64,000 nt of DNA. Origin: Nocardioides oleivorans (GTDB lineage Bacteria > Actinomycetota > Actinomycetes > Propionibacteriales > Nocardioidaceae). Positions within the stretch are counted from its first letter, which is position 1. Every line of letters starts with the position of its first letter. Below are positions 49,929-58,655 of this stretch, piece by piece. The stretch is taken from contig NZ_SDWT01000005.1 of the NCBI RefSeq assembly GCF_004137255.1, positions 1-64,000 on the forward strand, in the 5' to 3' direction. Made by a program: the position numbers and the translations under genes. The notes beneath the pieces were generated by a model, which ran no database searches, was not told the origin of the DNA, and worked only from the letters and a program-made list of their open reading frames with translations.

Positions 49929-52903
49929 CCTCGGCGGGCTCCTTCGTGCGTCTCGGCTTCGTCGACGGCGCGGCGGCCGCCCGCGGGATCGAGCGCCTCG
50001 GCACGGCCGGCAGGCCGCTGACCGACAAGCTCGCCGTGACGGCTGACCCCGACGCGGCCCTCGACGGACTGCTCCGGCTGGGCGAGGCGCTCGACGAGGG
50101 CGCCCCGGGATCCGGCGCGGCGATGTTCGCCGAGGTGGCCGACGACGAGGGCACCGCGATGCGGCTGTGCAGCGTCCTGGGGGCGAGCGCCGCGCTGACC
50201 CACCACCTGGTCCGGCACCCCGACCACTGGCGCGAGCTGACCGACCCGACGCTGGGCAGCACCCGGGCCGCGGCCTACGCCGTGCGCGAGTCGGTGCTGA
50301 CCGCCGTGGGTGCCGACCCCCACGCCGCCGAGCCGGTCGCCGGGTTGCCCGACGCGGGGGCCGTCGACGCGCTGCGCGTGGAGTACCGCCGCATCCTGCT
50401 GCGCCTGGCTGCGCGCGACCTCGCCCACCACGTCGGTCTCGACGACGCGGCCGCGGAGATCTCCGACCTCGCCGCCGCCACCCTGGAGGGCGCGCTGGCG
50501 ATCGCCCGCGCCCGCGTCGGGGCGGACGCGCACGCCGTACGCCTCTCCGTGATCGCGATGGGCAAGTGCGGCGGGCACGAGCTCAACTACATCTCCGACG
50601 TCGACGTCGTCTACGTCTACGAGACCGCCCCCGGCGCGGACGACGGCGTCGCGATGCGCGCCGCCACCCAGCTCGCCTCGCACCTGATGCGGATCTGCTC
50701 CGACCACACGCGCGAGGGCACGATCTGGCCGGTCGACGCCAACCTGCGGCCCGAGGGCAGCCAGGGGCCACTGGTGCGCACGCTCGCGAGCCACCGGGGC
50801 TACTACGAGAAGTGGGCCAAGACCTGGGAGTTCCAGGCGCTGCTCAAGGCGCGCCCGGTCGCCGGCGACCTGGCCCTGGGCCGCGACTACGTCGAGATGA
50901 TCGCGCCGATGGTGTGGAGCGCCGCGGAGCGCGACGGGTTCGTCACCGAGGTCCAGGCGATGCGTCGTCGGGTCGTCGAGCACATCCCCGCGCACGAGGC
51001 CGAGCGCCAGCTCAAGCTCGGGTCGGGCGGGCTGCGCGACGTCGAGTTCGCCGTCCAGCTGCTCCAGCTGGTGCACGGGCGGGCCGACCCGTCGCTGCGC
51101 GACGGCGCCACGCTGAGCGCCCTCGCCCGGCTCACCGACGGCGGCTACGTCGGTCGCGACGACGGCGAGCGGCTGCACGAGGCCTACGCCTTCCTCCGCA
51201 CCCTCGAGCACCGGATCCAGCTCTACCAGCTCCGCCGGACCCACGTGCTGCCCGACGACGAGGCGTCGCTGCGACGGCTGGGTCGGTCGATCGGCCACCT
51301 CTCCGAGCCGGCGGTCACCCTCGACAAGGAGTGGCGCTACCACCGGCGCGAGGTGCGCCGGCTGCACGAGAAGCTGTTCTACCGCCCGCTCCTGGGCGCC
51401 GTCGCGCGGCTGCCCGGCACCGAGGCGCGCCTCTCGCTGAAGGCCGCCGAGGCGCGGCTCTCCGCCCTCGGGTACGCCGACCCGAAGGCGGCGCTGCGCC
51501 ACCTCGAGGCGCTGACGAGCGGGGTGTCGCGCACCTCCGACATCCAGCGGACCCTGCTGCCGGTGCTGCTCGAGTGGTTCGCCGACTCGCCCGACCCGGA
51601 CGCCGGGCTGTTCGGCTTCCGGAGGATCAGCGAGAGCCTGGGCCGCTCACCGTGGTACCTCACGATGCTCCGCGACGAGGGTGAGGTCGCCCAGCGCCTG
51701 GCCCACGTGCTCGGCACCTCGCGCTACGCCACCGACCTCCTCGAGCGCGAGCCGCAGGGCGTGAAGATGCTGGGGGAGTCCCTGGTGCCGCTCAGCGCCG
51801 AGGCCGCCCTCGCCGAGATGCAGGCGCTCGCCGAGCGCGCCGGGAGCGCGGAGGCTGCGGTGGTCGCCGTGCGTGCCGTACGCCGGCGCGAGCTGCTGCG
51901 GATCGCGTGCGGCGACCTGGTGGCGGGCACCGACGTCGCGGTGGTCGGGCAGGGCCTGAGCCGGCTCACCGACGCGACGCTGCAGGCCACCTTGGACATC
52001 GCGACGGAGGCCGTGCGCCGCCAGCGGGACCTCGACGTCGTACCCACCCGGATCGCGGTGATCGCGATGGGTCGCTACGGCGGCTTCGAGCTGTCCTACG
52101 GCAGCGACGCCGACGTGATGTTCGTGCACGACCCGGTCGAGGGCGCCGAGGCGCAGGTGGCCGGGTCCTTCGCGCAGGCCGTCGTCTCCGAGCTGCGGCG
52201 GCTGCTGTCGCTGCCGGCCAGTGATCCGCCGCTCGAGGTCGACGCGGACCTGCGGCCCGAGGGCAGGAACGGCCCGATGGTGCGCACCGTCGAGTCCTAC
52301 GCCGCCTACTACGCCAAGTGGTCGCACGTGTGGGAGTTCCAGGCGCTGCTGCGTGCGGACGCGGTCGCCGGCGACGAGCAGGTCCGGCGACGCTTCACCG
52401 AGCTCATCGACCCGTTGCGGTTCCCCACGCACGGCATCTCCGAGGCCGACGTGGTCGAGGTGCGCCGGATCAAGGCGCGCGTCGACGACGAGCGGCTGCC
52501 GCGGGGCGCCGACCGGCACACCCACCTGAAGCTCGGGCGCGGCGGCCTGGCCGACGTGGAGTGGACCGTCCAGCTGCTGCAGATGCGGCACGCGGGCACC
52601 GTCGAGGAGTTGCGCACGCCGCAGACGCTCCCCGCGCTGTCCGCCGCGGCGGAGGCCGGCCTGATCGCCGCGGACGACGCCGCGACGCTCGCCGAGGCCT
52701 GGCGCCTGGTGAGCCGGGTGCGCAACGCGGTCACGCTGGTGCGGGGCAAGCCGTCCGACCAGCTGCCCCGCGACGCGACGGAGCGCGCGGCGGTGGCGGG
52801 GGTGCTCGGCTACCCGCAGGGCTCCTCGGACCAGATGGTCAACGACTACCTGCGCACCACCCGGCGGGCCCATGCGATCGTGGAGCGCGTGTTCTGGGAG
52901 TGA
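49925..52903 (+). CDS. glnE: Bifunctional glutamine synthetase adenylyltransferase / deadenylylase
   Basis: A 992-residue GlnE that attaches and removes AMP on glutamine synthetase in response to nitrogen state. Two nucleotidyltransferase domains are visible. The first has MGKCGGHELNYISDVDVVYV and the second has MGRYGGFELSYGSDADVMFV, each followed by a PVDANLRPEG/EVDADLRPEG block. Helical domains follow each (LKLGSGGLRDVEF and LKLGRGGLADVEW). The ATG at 49925 overlaps the amidotransferase stop. Because GlnA2 seems to lack the target Tyr, its substrate is probably GlnA elsewhere. Confidence 0.97.
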   Translation: MTSAGSFVRLGFVDGAAAARGIERLGTAGRPLTDKLAVTADPDAALDGLLRLGEALDEGAPGSGAAMFAEVADDEGTAMRLCSVLGASAALTHHLVRHPDHWRELTDPTLGSTRAAAYAVRESVLTAVGADPHAAEPVAGLPDAGAVDALRVEYRRILLRLAARDLAHHVGLDDAAAEISDLAAATLEGALAIARARVGADAHAVRLSVIAMGKCGGHELNYISDVDVVYVYETAPGADDGVAMRAATQLASHLMRICSDHTREGTIWPVDANLRPEGSQGPLVRTLASHRGYYEKWAKTWEFQALLKARPVAGDLALGRDYVEMIAPMVWSAAERDGFVTEVQAMRRRVVEHIPAHEAERQLKLGSGGLRDVEFAVQLLQLVHGRADPSLRDGATLSALARLTDGGYVGRDDGERLHEAYAFLRTLEHRIQLYQLRRTHVLPDDEASLRRLGRSIGHLSEPAVTLDKEWRYHRREVRRLHEKLFYRPLLGAVARLPGTEARLSLKAAEARLSALGYADPKAALRHLEALTSGVSRTSDIQRTLLPVLLEWFADSPDPDAGLFGFRRISESLGRSPWYLTMLRDEGEVAQRLAHVLGTSRYATDLLEREPQGVKMLGESLVPLSAEAALAEMQALAERAGSAEAAVVAVRAVRRRELLRIACGDLVAGTDVAVVGQGLSRLTDATLQATLDIATEAVRRQRDLDVVPTRIAVIAMGRYGGFELSYGSDADVMFVHDPVEGAEAQVAGSFAQAVVSELRRLLSLPASDPPLEVDADLRPEGRNGPMVRTVESYAAYYAKWSHVWEFQALLRADAVAGDEQVRRRFTELIDPLRFPTHGISEADVVEVRRIKARVDDERLPRGADRHTHLKLGRGGLADVEWTVQLLQMRHAGTVEELRTPQTLPALSAAAEAGLIAADDAATLAEAWRLVSRVRNAVTLVRGKPSDQLPRDATERAAVAGVLGYPQGSSDQMVNDYLRTTRRAHAIVERVFWE

Positions 52904-52913
52904 AGATCATGTA

Positions 52914-52950
52914 TTCATCTGAGTCAGAAGAAGTTATCATCTTCAGATGA
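52914..52950 (+). promoter_or_regulatory. AT-rich double palindrome over the satD start
   Basis: TTCATCTGAGTCAGAAGAA (52914-52932) is a 19-bp palindrome with one mismatched pair. TCATCT-TC-AGATGA (52937-52950) is a second palindrome that covers the satD ATG. A TATCAT -10 (52935-52940) lies 6 nt before that ATG. The stretch is markedly AT-rich against the surrounding GC-rich coding DNA. It looks like a repressor operator on a leaderless promoter. Confidence 0.62.
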
Positions 52951-53600
52951 GTGACATGAAGTCCGACGCTTCAGTGACGGTCATCGGCGACCTGGTCGGC
53001 TCACGGCGCAGCGCGGACCGCGCGGCGGTCCACGCCCGCTTCGCGCGGGCCGTCGCCGACGTGAACGCCGAGTTCGCGCCGCTGGTGCCGCTGCGCATCG
53101 GGGTCGGCGACGAGTTCCAGGGCATCTTCGCGAGCCTGGGCTCGGCGATCGCGGCGACCCTGCGGCTGCGGCTGGCGCTGCTGCCGGAGGTCGACGTGCG
53201 CCAGGGCATCGGGTGGGGGCAGGTGCAGGTGCTGGCCGAGGAGCCGCGCGTCGAGGACGGCCCCGGGTGGTGGGCGGCCCGCTCCGCGATCGAGGCGGTC
53301 GAGGGCTACGAGCGCAAGGCGGCGCTGCGGGCGGTGCGCACGGCGTACGTCGCCGCCGACGACGAGCCGGGGCCGGACGCCGCGACGATCAACGCGGCCC
53401 TGATGACGCGGGACCAGGTCGTCAGCGGCCTGTCGGAGCGGTCGCTGTCGGTGCTGGGTGGTCTGCTGGGGGGACGCCAGCAGCAGGAGGTCGCCGACGA
53501 GCTGGGCATCAGCCCGTCGGCGGTGTCGCAGCGGATCCGGGCCGACGGGCTCGGGGTGCTGCTGGCTGCCGACGAGCTGCTGAGAGGAGGCGTGGCATGA
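52947..53600 (+). CDS. SatD family protein with C-terminal HTH
   Basis: A 217-residue protein. The N-terminal part (VTVIGDLVGSRRSADRAAVH) and IGVGDEFQGIFAS resemble the SatD family, named from an acid-tolerance locus of Streptococcus. The last 50 residues form a sigma-like helix-turn-helix (QQEVADELGISPSAVSQRIR), so it probably binds DNA. No SD; a TATCAT -10 is 6 nt upstream. Palindromes overlap its start, suggesting autoregulation. It is coupled by ATGA to a membrane protein gene. Confidence 0.87.
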   Translation: MSDMKSDASVTVIGDLVGSRRSADRAAVHARFARAVADVNAEFAPLVPLRIGVGDEFQGIFASLGSAIAATLRLRLALLPEVDVRQGIGWGQVQVLAEEPRVEDGPGWWAARSAIEAVEGYERKAALRAVRTAYVAADDEPGPDAATINAALMTRDQVVSGLSERSLSVLGGLLGGRQQQEVADELGISPSAVSQRIRADGLGVLLAADELLRGGVA

Positions 53601-54331
53601 GCTGGATCGGGATCCTGCTGATCGGGTTCGCGGTCGCCGACCTGACCCACTCGGTGCGCCGCACCCGGTACCTGCCCGAGTGCGTGGGTGCCCTCGTCGT
53701 GCTCCTGGTCGGCCTGCTGGCGGGGCTGGGGTCCGGTCGCGACGTCGTGGCCCTGCTGGTGATCGCCGCGCTGGTCCTGCTCTGGGGCCGGACAGTGACC
53801 TGGGGCTTCGGCCACCCCGGCCAGAAGGCTGCCTGGCTGCCCCTGGTCGTCCTCGTCGTCTCGCTGGTCGCCGCGGTCGGGTGCTCCGGGCTCGCCGGTC
53901 AGGCGTCCGGCCCCCTCGGACGCTGGTTGGGGTCGGTGTCGCTGCCGGCGCTCGCCGGGACGGACCCCGACCGGTTCCTGCTGCTCCTGGGCGCCTTCGC
54001 CGTCCAGCTCTCCACCGGCAACGTCCTGGTCCGGCTGGTGCTCAAGTCCACCGGCACGATCCACCCGCTCGCCAACGGCGCGCTCCCGCCCACCCAGCTC
54101 AAGGGCGGTCGCCTGCTCGGCCCGCTCGAGCGCGTCTTCATCCTCGCGCTCGCCCTCGGCGGGCAGGTCACCGCGGCCAGCGTGGTCGTCGCGGCCAAGG
54201 GCCTGCTGCGCTTCCCCGAGCTGTCCTCGCGCCACGAGCAGCAGCAGGTCCACGAGATGACGGAGTACTTCCTGCTCGGCTCGTTCGTCTCCTGGCTCGT
54301 CGCGCTCGGGTCGTTCGTGCTGCTGGTGTGA
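53597..54331 (+). CDS. SatD-linked multi-pass membrane protein
   Basis: A 244-residue protein with about six hydrophobic segments, for example SWIGILLIGFAVADL, ALVVLLVGLLAGLG and YFLLGSFVSWLVALGSFVLLV. The central KSTGTIHPL and LKGGRLLGPLER stretch and late SRHEQQQVHEMTEYFLLGS are soluble loops. It resembles DUF3307-type proteins found beside SatD genes. It overlaps satD by 4 nt and converges with cobU. Function unknown. Confidence 0.78.
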   Translation: MSWIGILLIGFAVADLTHSVRRTRYLPECVGALVVLLVGLLAGLGSGRDVVALLVIAALVLLWGRTVTWGFGHPGQKAAWLPLVVLVVSLVAAVGCSGLAGQASGPLGRWLGSVSLPALAGTDPDRFLLLLGAFAVQLSTGNVLVRLVLKSTGTIHPLANGALPPTQLKGGRLLGPLERVFILALALGGQVTAASVVVAAKGLLRFPELSSRHEQQQVHEMTEYFLLGSFVSWLVALGSFVLLV

Positions 54332-54334
54332 GCC

Positions 54335-54862
54335 TCAGAGGCGGAGCACGCGGCCGGCGACCACGAGGTGCACCTCGTCGCAGGCTGCGGCGACGCGCTG
54401 GTTGACGGTGCCGAGGAGGTCGCGGAAGAGCCGGCCGGAGCGGTGCTCGGGCACCACGCCGAGACCGACCTCGTTGGTCACCAGCACGACGTCCTGCTCG
54501 CAGGCCTGCAGGGCGTCGACGACCTCGTCCGCGCGCGCGACGACGAGTCCGAGCGCGGCGTCGTTCTCGGCCTCCCAGGCGCCGGCCTCGTCGACGACGG
54601 CGGTGAGCCAGGTGCCGAGGCAGTCGATCAGCACGGGCACCTCGGACGAGCGGATCGCGCCGGCGAGGTCGCGCGACTCCAGCGTCGTCCACGAGCCGGG
54701 CCGGCGCGAGCGGTGCGCGTCGATCCGGGCGGCCCAGTCGGGATCGGTCTCCACGTCGGGCGACGGTCCGGCCGCGACGTAGGTCGCGGGCTCGTCGCCG
54801 AGGAGTGCCTCGGCATGGCTCGACTTGCCGGACCGAACGCCGCCCGTGACCAGGATCCGCAT
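54335..54862 (-). CDS. cobU: Adenosylcobinamide kinase / adenosylcobinamide-phosphate guanylyltransferase
   Basis: A 175-residue CobU that phosphorylates adenosylcobinamide and then attaches GMP in late cobalamin assembly. The P-loop is TGGVRSGKSSHAE, followed by ERIDAHRSRRP-type ARIDAHRSRRPGSW (with the guanylylated His) and VTNEVGLGVVPEH. I use the second ATG (54862), since the SD GGAAGG touches the first one. Third gene of the cobT-cobS-cobU operon. Confidence 0.94.
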   Translation of the reverse strand: MRILVTGGVRSGKSSHAEALLGDEPATYVAAGPSPDVETDPDWAARIDAHRSRRPGSWTTLESRDLAGAIRSSEVPVLIDCLGTWLTAVVDEAGAWEAENDAALGLVVARADEVVDALQACEQDVVLVTNEVGLGVVPEHRSGRLFRDLLGTVNQRVAAACDEVHLVVAGRVLRL

Positions 54863-54899
54863 GGCGGGCATCCTTCCAGAGCAGGGATTCCCTGACGCC

Positions 54900-55664
54900 T
54901 CAGACCGTCGACGCGGCCAGGACGAGCACGGCGAACGACACCTCGACCGCCGCGCCCAGCACGTCGCCGGTGATCCCGCCGAGTCGACGCACGCACCGCA
55001 GGAGCAGCGCGACGACCGCAGCCACCATCAGCACGAGGCCCGCGACCGTCGACCAGGCCGAGCCCAGCGCGTCGCCGGCGAACGCCGCGGCGAGGGTGGC
55101 GACGAGGAGGGAGGCGAGGGCCGCGGCGACGGGCACGGCGCCGATGTGCGTCGCGCCCAGCCCGTCGGCCCGGGCCGCGGGCACGCCCCGGACACAGGCG
55201 ACGGCGAGGCAGGCGCGCGAGGCGCAGGCCAGGAGCCCGACGGCGAGCCACGCGTGCTCGTGCCGGACGACAGCGGTGAGCCCGGCTGCCTGCAGGCTCG
55301 CGACGAGCACGACCGCGACGACCCCGGCGGGGCCGACCGGCCCGGTGCGCATCACCTCGAGCGAGCGCTCGCGGGTGTACGACGCGGTGAGCCCGTCGGC
55401 GGTGTCGGCGAGGCCGTCCCAGTGGAAGGCACGGGTGCCGAGCGCGAGAGCGAGCACCACGACGTACGCCGTCGCGAGGGGTGGAAGGTCGACCCGATCG
55501 CCGACCAGCACGACCAGCGCCGCGACCACCCCGAGCGGCAGCGCGGCGACCGGTGCCAGCGCCATCGCCAGCCCGGCGACCGACCGGTCGACGCGCGACG
55601 GCATCGGGACCCGGAACGCGGTCAGGGTGCCGGTGGCCAGGAGCCACGCGTCGCGGACGAGCAT
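54900..55664 (-). CDS. cobS: Adenosylcobinamide-GDP ribazoletransferase
   Basis: A 254-residue membrane enzyme that joins adenosylcobinamide-GDP to alpha-ribazole. Typical features: an N-terminal TAFRVPMP stretch, the motif FHWDGLADTADGL with its Asp-rich centre, MRTGPVGPAGVVAVVL, and several hydrophobic helices. The ATG overlaps the cobT stop as TGATG, showing coupling. Confidence 0.95.
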   Translation of the reverse strand: MLVRDAWLLATGTLTAFRVPMPSRVDRSVAGLAMALAPVAALPLGVVAALVVLVGDRVDLPPLATAYVVVLALALGTRAFHWDGLADTADGLTASYTRERSLEVMRTGPVGPAGVVAVVLVASLQAAGLTAVVRHEHAWLAVGLLACASRACLAVACVRGVPAARADGLGATHIGAVPVAAALASLLVATLAAAFAGDALGSAWSTVAGLVLMVAAVVALLLRCVRRLGGITGDVLGAAVEVSFAVLVLAASTV

Positions 55665-56716
55665 CAGGACGGCATGATCTCCGACAGCAGGGCCACGTCG
55701 CGGAGCACGGCGACGCCGGAGCGCAGCACCGGGAGCGCCGCGACGGCACCGGAGCCCTCACCGAGGCGCATGCCCAGGTCGAGCAGCGGCTCGAGGTCGA
55801 GCGACTTCAGCGCATGGGCCTGGGCGGGCTCGGTCGACCGGTGGCCGGCCACCCACCAGGCGGCCGCGCCCGGGGCGATGGCCTGCGCGACGACGGCGCA
55901 CGCGAGCGACATGAGGCCGTCGAGGACGACGGGCACGCCACGGCGCGACGACTCGACGAGGAAGCCGACTGCCGCCGCGAGGTCGGCGCTGCCGAGCGCG
56001 GCCAGCACGTCGACCGGGTCGTCGGTGCGGCCCTCGACGCGCTGGAGCGCGGTGGCGATGACGTCGCGCTTGCGGTTCCACCCGTCGTCGTCGATGCCGG
56101 TGCCACGGCCGGTCACCTCGTCGGCCGGGAGGCCGAGCACGGCCGCGACCAGCGCGGCGGCGGGGGTGGTGTTGCCGATGCCGAGGTCGCCGGTCATCAG
56201 GAGCTGGGCGCCGTCGTCGACGAGCTCGCCGGCCACCGCCGCACCGAGTGCGAGGGAGGCCTCGACCTCGTCGCGGGACAGCGCGTCCTCGACGTGGATG
56301 GCGCCCGACCCGCGGCGGACCTTGCGCGCGGTCACCTCGGCGGGCAGGTCCGACAGGTCGGCGTCGACGGCCACGTCGAGCACGGTCACGGAGACGCCGT
56401 GCGCCTGCGCCAGCGCCGTCACTCCCGCCTTGCCGGCGACGATCGTGCGGACCATCGCCTCGGTGATCGCGGCGGGGTAGGCCGACACCCCGTGCGCGGC
56501 GACGCCGTGGTCACCGGCGAACACCACGAGGCGTACGTCGTCGAGCGGGCGCGGCGGCACCTCGCCCTGGACGGCCGCGAGCCAGGCGCCGATCTCCCCG
56601 AGGCGACCGAGCGCGCCGGGGGGAGTGGCCAGGCCGGCCAGGCGCTCGTGGGCGAGCGCGGCGACGGCGGGGGAGGGAGGCGCAATGCGCGAGATGTCAT
56701 CCGGCTGAGTGTCCAT
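55664..56716 (-). CDS. cobT: Nicotinate-nucleotide:dimethylbenzimidazole phosphoribosyltransferase
   Basis: A 350-residue CobT that makes alpha-ribazole phosphate from dimethylbenzimidazole and nicotinate mononucleotide. Motifs: TPPGALGRLGEIGAWLA, VFAGDHGVAAHGVSAYP, LMTGDLGIGNTTPAAAL and the C-terminal LGEGSGAVAALP (catalytic Glu region). First gene of a three-gene lower-ligand assembly operon. No cobalamin riboswitch was found in the 65 nt upstream; a TAGGCT hexamer lies 9 nt before the ATG. Confidence 0.96.
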   Translation of the reverse strand: MDTQPDDISRIAPPSPAVAALAHERLAGLATPPGALGRLGEIGAWLAAVQGEVPPRPLDDVRLVVFAGDHGVAAHGVSAYPAAITEAMVRTIVAGKAGVTALAQAHGVSVTVLDVAVDADLSDLPAEVTARKVRRGSGAIHVEDALSRDEVEASLALGAAVAGELVDDGAQLLMTGDLGIGNTTPAAALVAAVLGLPADEVTGRGTGIDDDGWNRKRDVIATALQRVEGRTDDPVDVLAALGSADLAAAVGFLVESSRRGVPVVLDGLMSLACAVVAQAIAPGAAAWWVAGHRSTEPAQAHALKSLDLEPLLDLGMRLGEGSGAVAALPVLRSGVAVLRDVALLSEIMPS

Positions 56717-56781
56717 GGCCGGGCCAGCCTAGGGCCACGCCCGGGCCTCCGGAACGGGTCCTGACCTGCGAGTCTTGCGAC

Positions 56782-57315
56782 GTGTCCGGCCACTCCGTCC
56801 TCCAGCTGCCCGTGCCGGCGCTCGAGGAGTGGGTGCGCGTCCGGCACGCCCACTACGACGGTGGCTTCGTGTCCGCCGACCCGCGCTTCGGGCACGCGCA
56901 CGTCACGGCGCTCGGGCCGTTCGACCCCGACCCGTCGGCCGAGGTGCTCGCGACCGTCTCGTCGATCGCCGCCGCCACCGTGCCGGTGCGGACCAGGCTG
57001 GCCGACGTCGCCCGGTTCCCGAACGGGATCATCCACCTCGTCCCCGACCCCGACGCGGCCCTGCGCGACCTGACCGCGCGGCTGGTGGCCGCGTTCCCCG
57101 CGTGGCCGCCGTACGACGGTCGGTTCGGCGACGACGTGCAGCCCCACCTGACGCTCGACGCGGCCTCCGGCGACGTCGACCTCGCCTCGACCGTGGCGCT
57201 GCTGGGAGACGTCGTACCCGTCGTCGTGCTGCTCGACCGGCTGCAGCTCGCGTGGTGGGAGTCGGGAGCCTGCCGGGTCCTGCACGAGTGGGAGCTGGGG
57301 ACCGCTGTGCCATGA
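56782..57315 (+). CDS. 2'-5' RNA ligase-like 2H phosphoesterase
   Basis: A 177-residue protein with the two HxT motifs of the 2H superfamily: HAHVTALGPF near residue 35 and QPHLTLDA near 120. Such enzymes cleave or join 2',5'-phosphodiester or cyclic phosphate bonds in RNA or nucleotides. The GTG start has no SD. It is divergent from cobT and the next two genes follow closely on the same strand. Physiological substrate unknown. Confidence 0.88.
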   Translation: MSGHSVLQLPVPALEEWVRVRHAHYDGGFVSADPRFGHAHVTALGPFDPDPSAEVLATVSSIAAATVPVRTRLADVARFPNGIIHLVPDPDAALRDLTARLVAAFPAWPPYDGRFGDDVQPHLTLDAASGDVDLASTVALLGDVVPVVVLLDRLQLAWWESGACRVLHEWELGTAVP

Positions 57316-57322
57316 TCGCGCC

Positions 57323-57526
57323 ATGGCTGCATGGGCACACCTCGAGATCACTGTCGACGACCAGGGCAACGTGGAGGTCGGCGGCTACAACGCGGACCCG
57401 GAGGCGCTCGTCGAGGGCACCGAGTCGTGGGAGGACCTCCTCACCTCGCTCGGCGTCAACGGCTGGGAGCTGGTGCAGGTGATGCCCGGCGTCGAGACGA
57501 CCTACTGGTTCAAGCGCCAGGCCTGA
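57323..57526 (+). CDS. Small DUF4177-like protein
   Basis: A 67-residue protein with the pattern GVNGWELVQVMPGVETTYWFKR, which matches DUF4177-type small beta proteins. No signal peptide. CATGAT (57311-57316), overlapping the previous stop, lies 6 nt before the ATG, suggesting its own leaderless promoter. Function unknown. Confidence 0.82.
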   Translation: MAAWAHLEITVDDQGNVEVGGYNADPEALVEGTESWEDLLTSLGVNGWELVQVMPGVETTYWFKRQA

Positions 57527-57538
57527 CCCGGCCCCGGC

Positions 57539-58624
57539 ATGAGCGACCTCGCCGACCGGTTCCGCGCAGCGGCGGCCTCTGCCGAGGCGATTTTCTGGCG
57601 GGCGCCCGCCTCGCCCGCGGAGACCTTCCGTGAGCTCGCGGCCTTCGCCGAGGAGCACGGTGTCGAGCGCGACGTCTACGGCGAGCGCGGCGCCGTCGCG
57701 CAGCTCGAGGACGAGGTCGCCGCGCTGCTGGGCAAGCCCGCGGCGGTGTTCTTCCCGAGCGGGGTGATGGCGCAGCAGGCCACGCTGCGCGCGTGGTGCG
57801 ACCGGTCCGGCTCGCGCCGGGTGGCGCTGCCCGACCTCTCCCACCTGGTGCACCACGAGCAGGACGGACCCCGGCGCGTGCTCGGCCTGGAGCTCGAGTG
57901 GCTGACCACGGGTCGCGAGACCCCGACGGCCGAGGCGCTGGCCGGGGTCGGGGGACGCCTGGGCGCGGCGATGGTCGAGCTCCCGCTGCGCGACGCCGGC
58001 TGCCTGCTCCCGACGTGGGACGAGCTGGTCGCGCTGTCGACCGCCGCCCGGGAGCGGGGCGTGCCCCTGCACGCCGACGGCGCCCGGATCTGGGAGTCGG
58101 TGCCCCACTGGGACCGCACGCTGGCCGAGGCGGCGGACCTCTTCGACTCGATGTACGTCTCGCTCTACAAGGGCCTCGGCTCCACGAGCGGCGCCCTCGT
58201 CGTGTGCCCCGAGGACCTCGCCGGCGAGCTCCGCTCCTGGCGGCAGCGGATGGGCGGCACGATCTTCTCGATGACCGCGGCTGCGGTCGGCGGCCTGATC
58301 GGGCTGCGCGAGCACCTGCCGCGCTTCGGTGCCTACCGAGCCTGGGCCATCGAGCTCGCGGCAGCGCTCGACGAGCACGGCATCCGCACGTTTCCCGAGG
58401 TGCCGCACGTCCCGACCTTCCTCGCCTACGCGCCCGGCACGCCCGACGAGGTCAACGAACGGCTGATCACCCATGCCGCCGAGCACGGCACGATGCCGTC
58501 GGGCATGTGGCGCCGGGCCGACGTCCCGGGATGGGTCGAGACCGAGCTGACCTGCTACGACGCGGCGACCCGCCACGATCCGGTCGAGGTCGCCGCCCTG
58601 CTGGCCGCAGCCGTCGGGATCTGA
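57539..58624 (+). CDS. Threonine aldolase-like PLP enzyme (beta-eliminating lyase family)
   Basis: A 361-residue fold-type I PLP enzyme. The PLP Lys is in MYVSLYKGLGSTSGA, the cofactor-binding Asp in LHADGARIWE, and the stacking His in DLSHLVHHEQDG. It resembles low-specificity L-threonine aldolases that split threonine to glycine and acetaldehyde. It follows the DUF4177-like gene by 12 nt. Other beta-hydroxy-amino acids are possible substrates. Confidence 0.88.
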   Translation: MSDLADRFRAAAASAEAIFWRAPASPAETFRELAAFAEEHGVERDVYGERGAVAQLEDEVAALLGKPAAVFFPSGVMAQQATLRAWCDRSGSRRVALPDLSHLVHHEQDGPRRVLGLELEWLTTGRETPTAEALAGVGGRLGAAMVELPLRDAGCLLPTWDELVALSTAARERGVPLHADGARIWESVPHWDRTLAEAADLFDSMYVSLYKGLGSTSGALVVCPEDLAGELRSWRQRMGGTIFSMTAAAVGGLIGLREHLPRFGAYRAWAIELAAALDEHGIRTFPEVPHVPTFLAYAPGTPDEVNERLITHAAEHGTMPSGMWRRADVPGWVETELTCYDAATRHDPVEVAALLAAAVGI

Positions 58625-58649
58625 CGCCGGGCGGTCGGTGGCCTACATT
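58621..58649 (+). promoter_or_regulatory. Promoter of the citrulline-hydrolase-like gene
   Basis: CTGACG (58621-58626) and TACATT (58644-58649) are 17 bp apart, a sigma-70-type promoter. The -10 ends 6 nt before the GTG at 58656, and the -35 overlaps the stop codon of the upstream gene. It implies a leaderless mRNA. Confidence 0.65.
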
Positions 58650-58655
58650 CCTCCC

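Noticed and set aside
56717..56781. Cobalamin riboswitch before cobT
   Set aside because: Only 65 nt separate cobT from its divergent neighbour, too short for a B12 aptamer, and no B12-box-like sequence was seen.
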